Part shown: in pieces, positions 62,576-64,000 of the stretch
Layout: each line of letters opens with the position of its first letter
Numbering within the stretch: position 1 is the first letter of the stretch
From: Meiothermus sp.
GTDB lineage: Bacteria > Deinococcota > Deinococci > Deinococcales > Thermaceae
Length of the DNA: 64,000 nt
Assembly: GCF_025060375.1 (NCBI RefSeq)
Contig: NZ_JANXCG010000012.1
Location: 1-64,000, forward strand
Reading direction: 5' to 3'
Notes under the pieces: model-generated
What the model was told of the DNA's origin: nothing
Database searches by the model: none
What the model saw: only the letters and a program-made list of their open reading frames with translations
Position numbers and translations under genes: made by a program

Positions 62576-63553
62576 ATGCTCAAGCTGGTGGGCCTGCGCA
62601 AAACCTACCCGGGTTTCACCCTCTCCCTTTCCCTCACCGTGGGCTCTGCGCAGACCCTGGCCCTTTTGGGGCCCTCCGGCAGCGGCAAGACCACCCTGCT
62701 GCGCCTGGTTGCCGGTTTGGAGGCCCCCGAGGCGGGCCAGGTTTGGCTGGGGGAGACCCACCTGACCCCTCTGCCCCCGGAGGCCCGGGGGGTGGGGTTG
62801 GTCTTTCAGGACTACGCCCTTTTCCCCCACCTTTCGGTTTATGAAAACATCGCCTTTGGATTGCGGGAAGCCCGATGGGAAGCCCATCGGGTGCGGGCTC
62901 GGGTGGCCGAGCTGTTGGAGCTGACCCACCTGGGGCCCCACGCCCAAAAACGCCCCCACCAGCTCTCAGGGGGGGAGCGCCAGCGGGTGGCCCTGGCTCG
63001 AGCCTTGGCCCCCAGACCCCGGGTGCTCCTTCTGGATGAGCCTTTGGGGGCGCTTGACCTGAAGCTGCGGTGGGAGCTGCTTTGGGAGCTGCGGGCCATC
63101 TTGCGCCAGGTTCAGGTGCCTACCTTGGTGGTCACCCACGACCACGCCGAGGCCTTTGCGCTGGCTGAACAGGTTGCCCTCCTGCGGGAGGGGCGGCTGG
63201 TGCAGCAGGGAACCCCCGAGGCCCTCTACCGAAAGCCGAAGACCCTGTGGGCGGCCGCCTTTTTGGGCCAGCGCAACCTGTTTTCCTCCCAGGAAAGCCT
63301 TGAGCTAGGCCTCCCGGCCCGCCCCCACCTGCTGCCCCAGGAGGCCATAGGGTTGGGCGAGGGGGAGGAGGCCCAGGTTCGGGAGCGCATCTTCAAGGGC
63401 CCCACGGTGGCGCTGGAACTGCTCTGGCGCGGCCGTCGGCTTTTTTGGGAGGGCCCGGAGCCTGGTCTCTATCCGGGCGACCGGGTTGGGGTACGGCTGG
63501 ACTGGTCAAAGGCGGTGGGGCTGGAGGAGGAAGTGGCCCTCTCCGGGGCCTAG
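62576..63553 (+). CDS. ABC transporter ATP-binding protein (Fe3+/thiamine/polyamine type)
   Basis: GPSGSGKTTLLRLVAGLEAPEAGQVWLG; LSGGERQRVALARALAPRPRVLLLDEPLGALDLKLR. Confidence 0.9.
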   Translation: MLKLVGLRKTYPGFTLSLSLTVGSAQTLALLGPSGSGKTTLLRLVAGLEAPEAGQVWLGETHLTPLPPEARGVGLVFQDYALFPHLSVYENIAFGLREARWEAHRVRARVAELLELTHLGPHAQKRPHQLSGGERQRVALARALAPRPRVLLLDEPLGALDLKLRWELLWELRAILRQVQVPTLVVTHDHAEAFALAEQVALLREGRLVQQGTPEALYRKPKTLWAAAFLGQRNLFSSQESLELGLPARPHLLPQEAIGLGEGEEAQVRERIFKGPTVALELLWRGRRLFWEGPEPGLYPGDRVGVRLDWSKAVGLEEEVALSGA

Positions 63554-63563
63554 ACTTCAGGGT

Positions 63564-64000
63564 ATGGCGTCCTTTGCCGTTTTGCTGGGGGGGGTGCTGG
63601 TCCCCACCCCCAGGCTTTTGGCGCAGGTAAAGGGCAGCCGGGCCATTGCTGCCGACGGAGGTATGGCCCACGCCGAGGCCCTGGGTCTGGAGCCTGAGCT
63701 TTGGGTAGGCGATTTTGACTCGGCCAGCCTGGCCCTTCAGCAGGCCTTTGCCCACGTCCCCCGGGAGGTGCATCCGGTGGACAAGGACCTGACCGACGGC
63801 GAGCTGGCCGTGCGGGCGGCGCTCGCGCGTGGGGCAGACCGGTTGATCCTGGTGGGGGCCTTGGGTGGACAGACAGACCAGGCGTTGGCCCACCTCCTGC
63901 TTGGGTTGCGGCTGCTTCGGGAGGGGGTGCCCACCCTGCTCAGCTCGGGGCTCGAGGAGGCCTACCCCCTGGTGCCGGGCCGGTTTGCCTTGGAGCTCCC
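63564..64000 (+). CDS. Thiamine pyrophosphokinase (truncated by window edge)
   Basis: Own translation MASFAVLLGGVLVPTPRLLAQVKGSRAIAADGGMAHAEALGLEPELWVGDFDSA...VDKDLTDGELAVRAALARGADRLILVGALGGQTDQALAHLLL. Confidence 0.88.
   Translation, partial: MASFAVLLGGVLVPTPRLLAQVKGSRAIAADGGMAHAEALGLEPELWVGDFDSASLALQQAFAHVPREVHPVDKDLTDGELAVRAALARGADRLILVGALGGQTDQALAHLLLGLRLLREGVPTLLSSGLEEAYPLVPGRFALEL

Overview
A high-GC chromosomal segment with gene content typical of the Thermus/Meiothermus lineage; this assignment is an inference from gene content, including a T. thermophilus-like glucose-binding protein, a GdhA/GdhB pair, a CYP175-like P450 and speA. Genes are densely packed on both strands, mostly housekeeping or metabolic, with no convincing IS element, prophage, CRISPR array or rRNA. 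Main blocks: a xylose/ribose-type sugar ABC transporter with a ROK regulator and a Gfo/Idh/MocA oxidoreductase (1-4.6 kb); speA and type III glutamine synthetase (4.9-9.1 kb); an NrtR-NadM/Nudix-nicotinamide phosphoribosyltransferase NAD salvage operon (9.3-12.5 kb); deoB, LysR, rpe; bshB1; a ROK regulator plus glucose-type ABC transporter (18.2-22.7 kb); hrcA; amtB-PII; pdxH, ppa; an NYN-nuclease/OST-HTH(LOTUS)-like protein (31.4-32.7 kb); a molybdopterin oxidoreductase; a MacAB-like exporter; mgsA; a carotenoid end-group/glycosylation operon (43.3-49.7 kb); gdhA-gdhB; polyprenyl synthase, rex; SPOR and TPR proteins; tRNA-Trp; mutY; a truncated MnmG/GidA-like flavoprotein; and thiamine-related genes running off the right edge. 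Most noteworthy signals: (i) a structured element with nested stems and a terminator-like alternative hairpin just upstream of the carotenoid operon; (ii) strong apparent over-representation of the palindrome CTCGAG across the window; (iii) a bacterial NYN + LOTUS-like protein; (iv) repeated 4-bp stop-codon overlaps and hairpins embedded in the 3' coding ends of convergent genes; (v) hairpins directly after both sugar-binding-protein genes; (vi) G8-G9 homopolymers inside coding regions.
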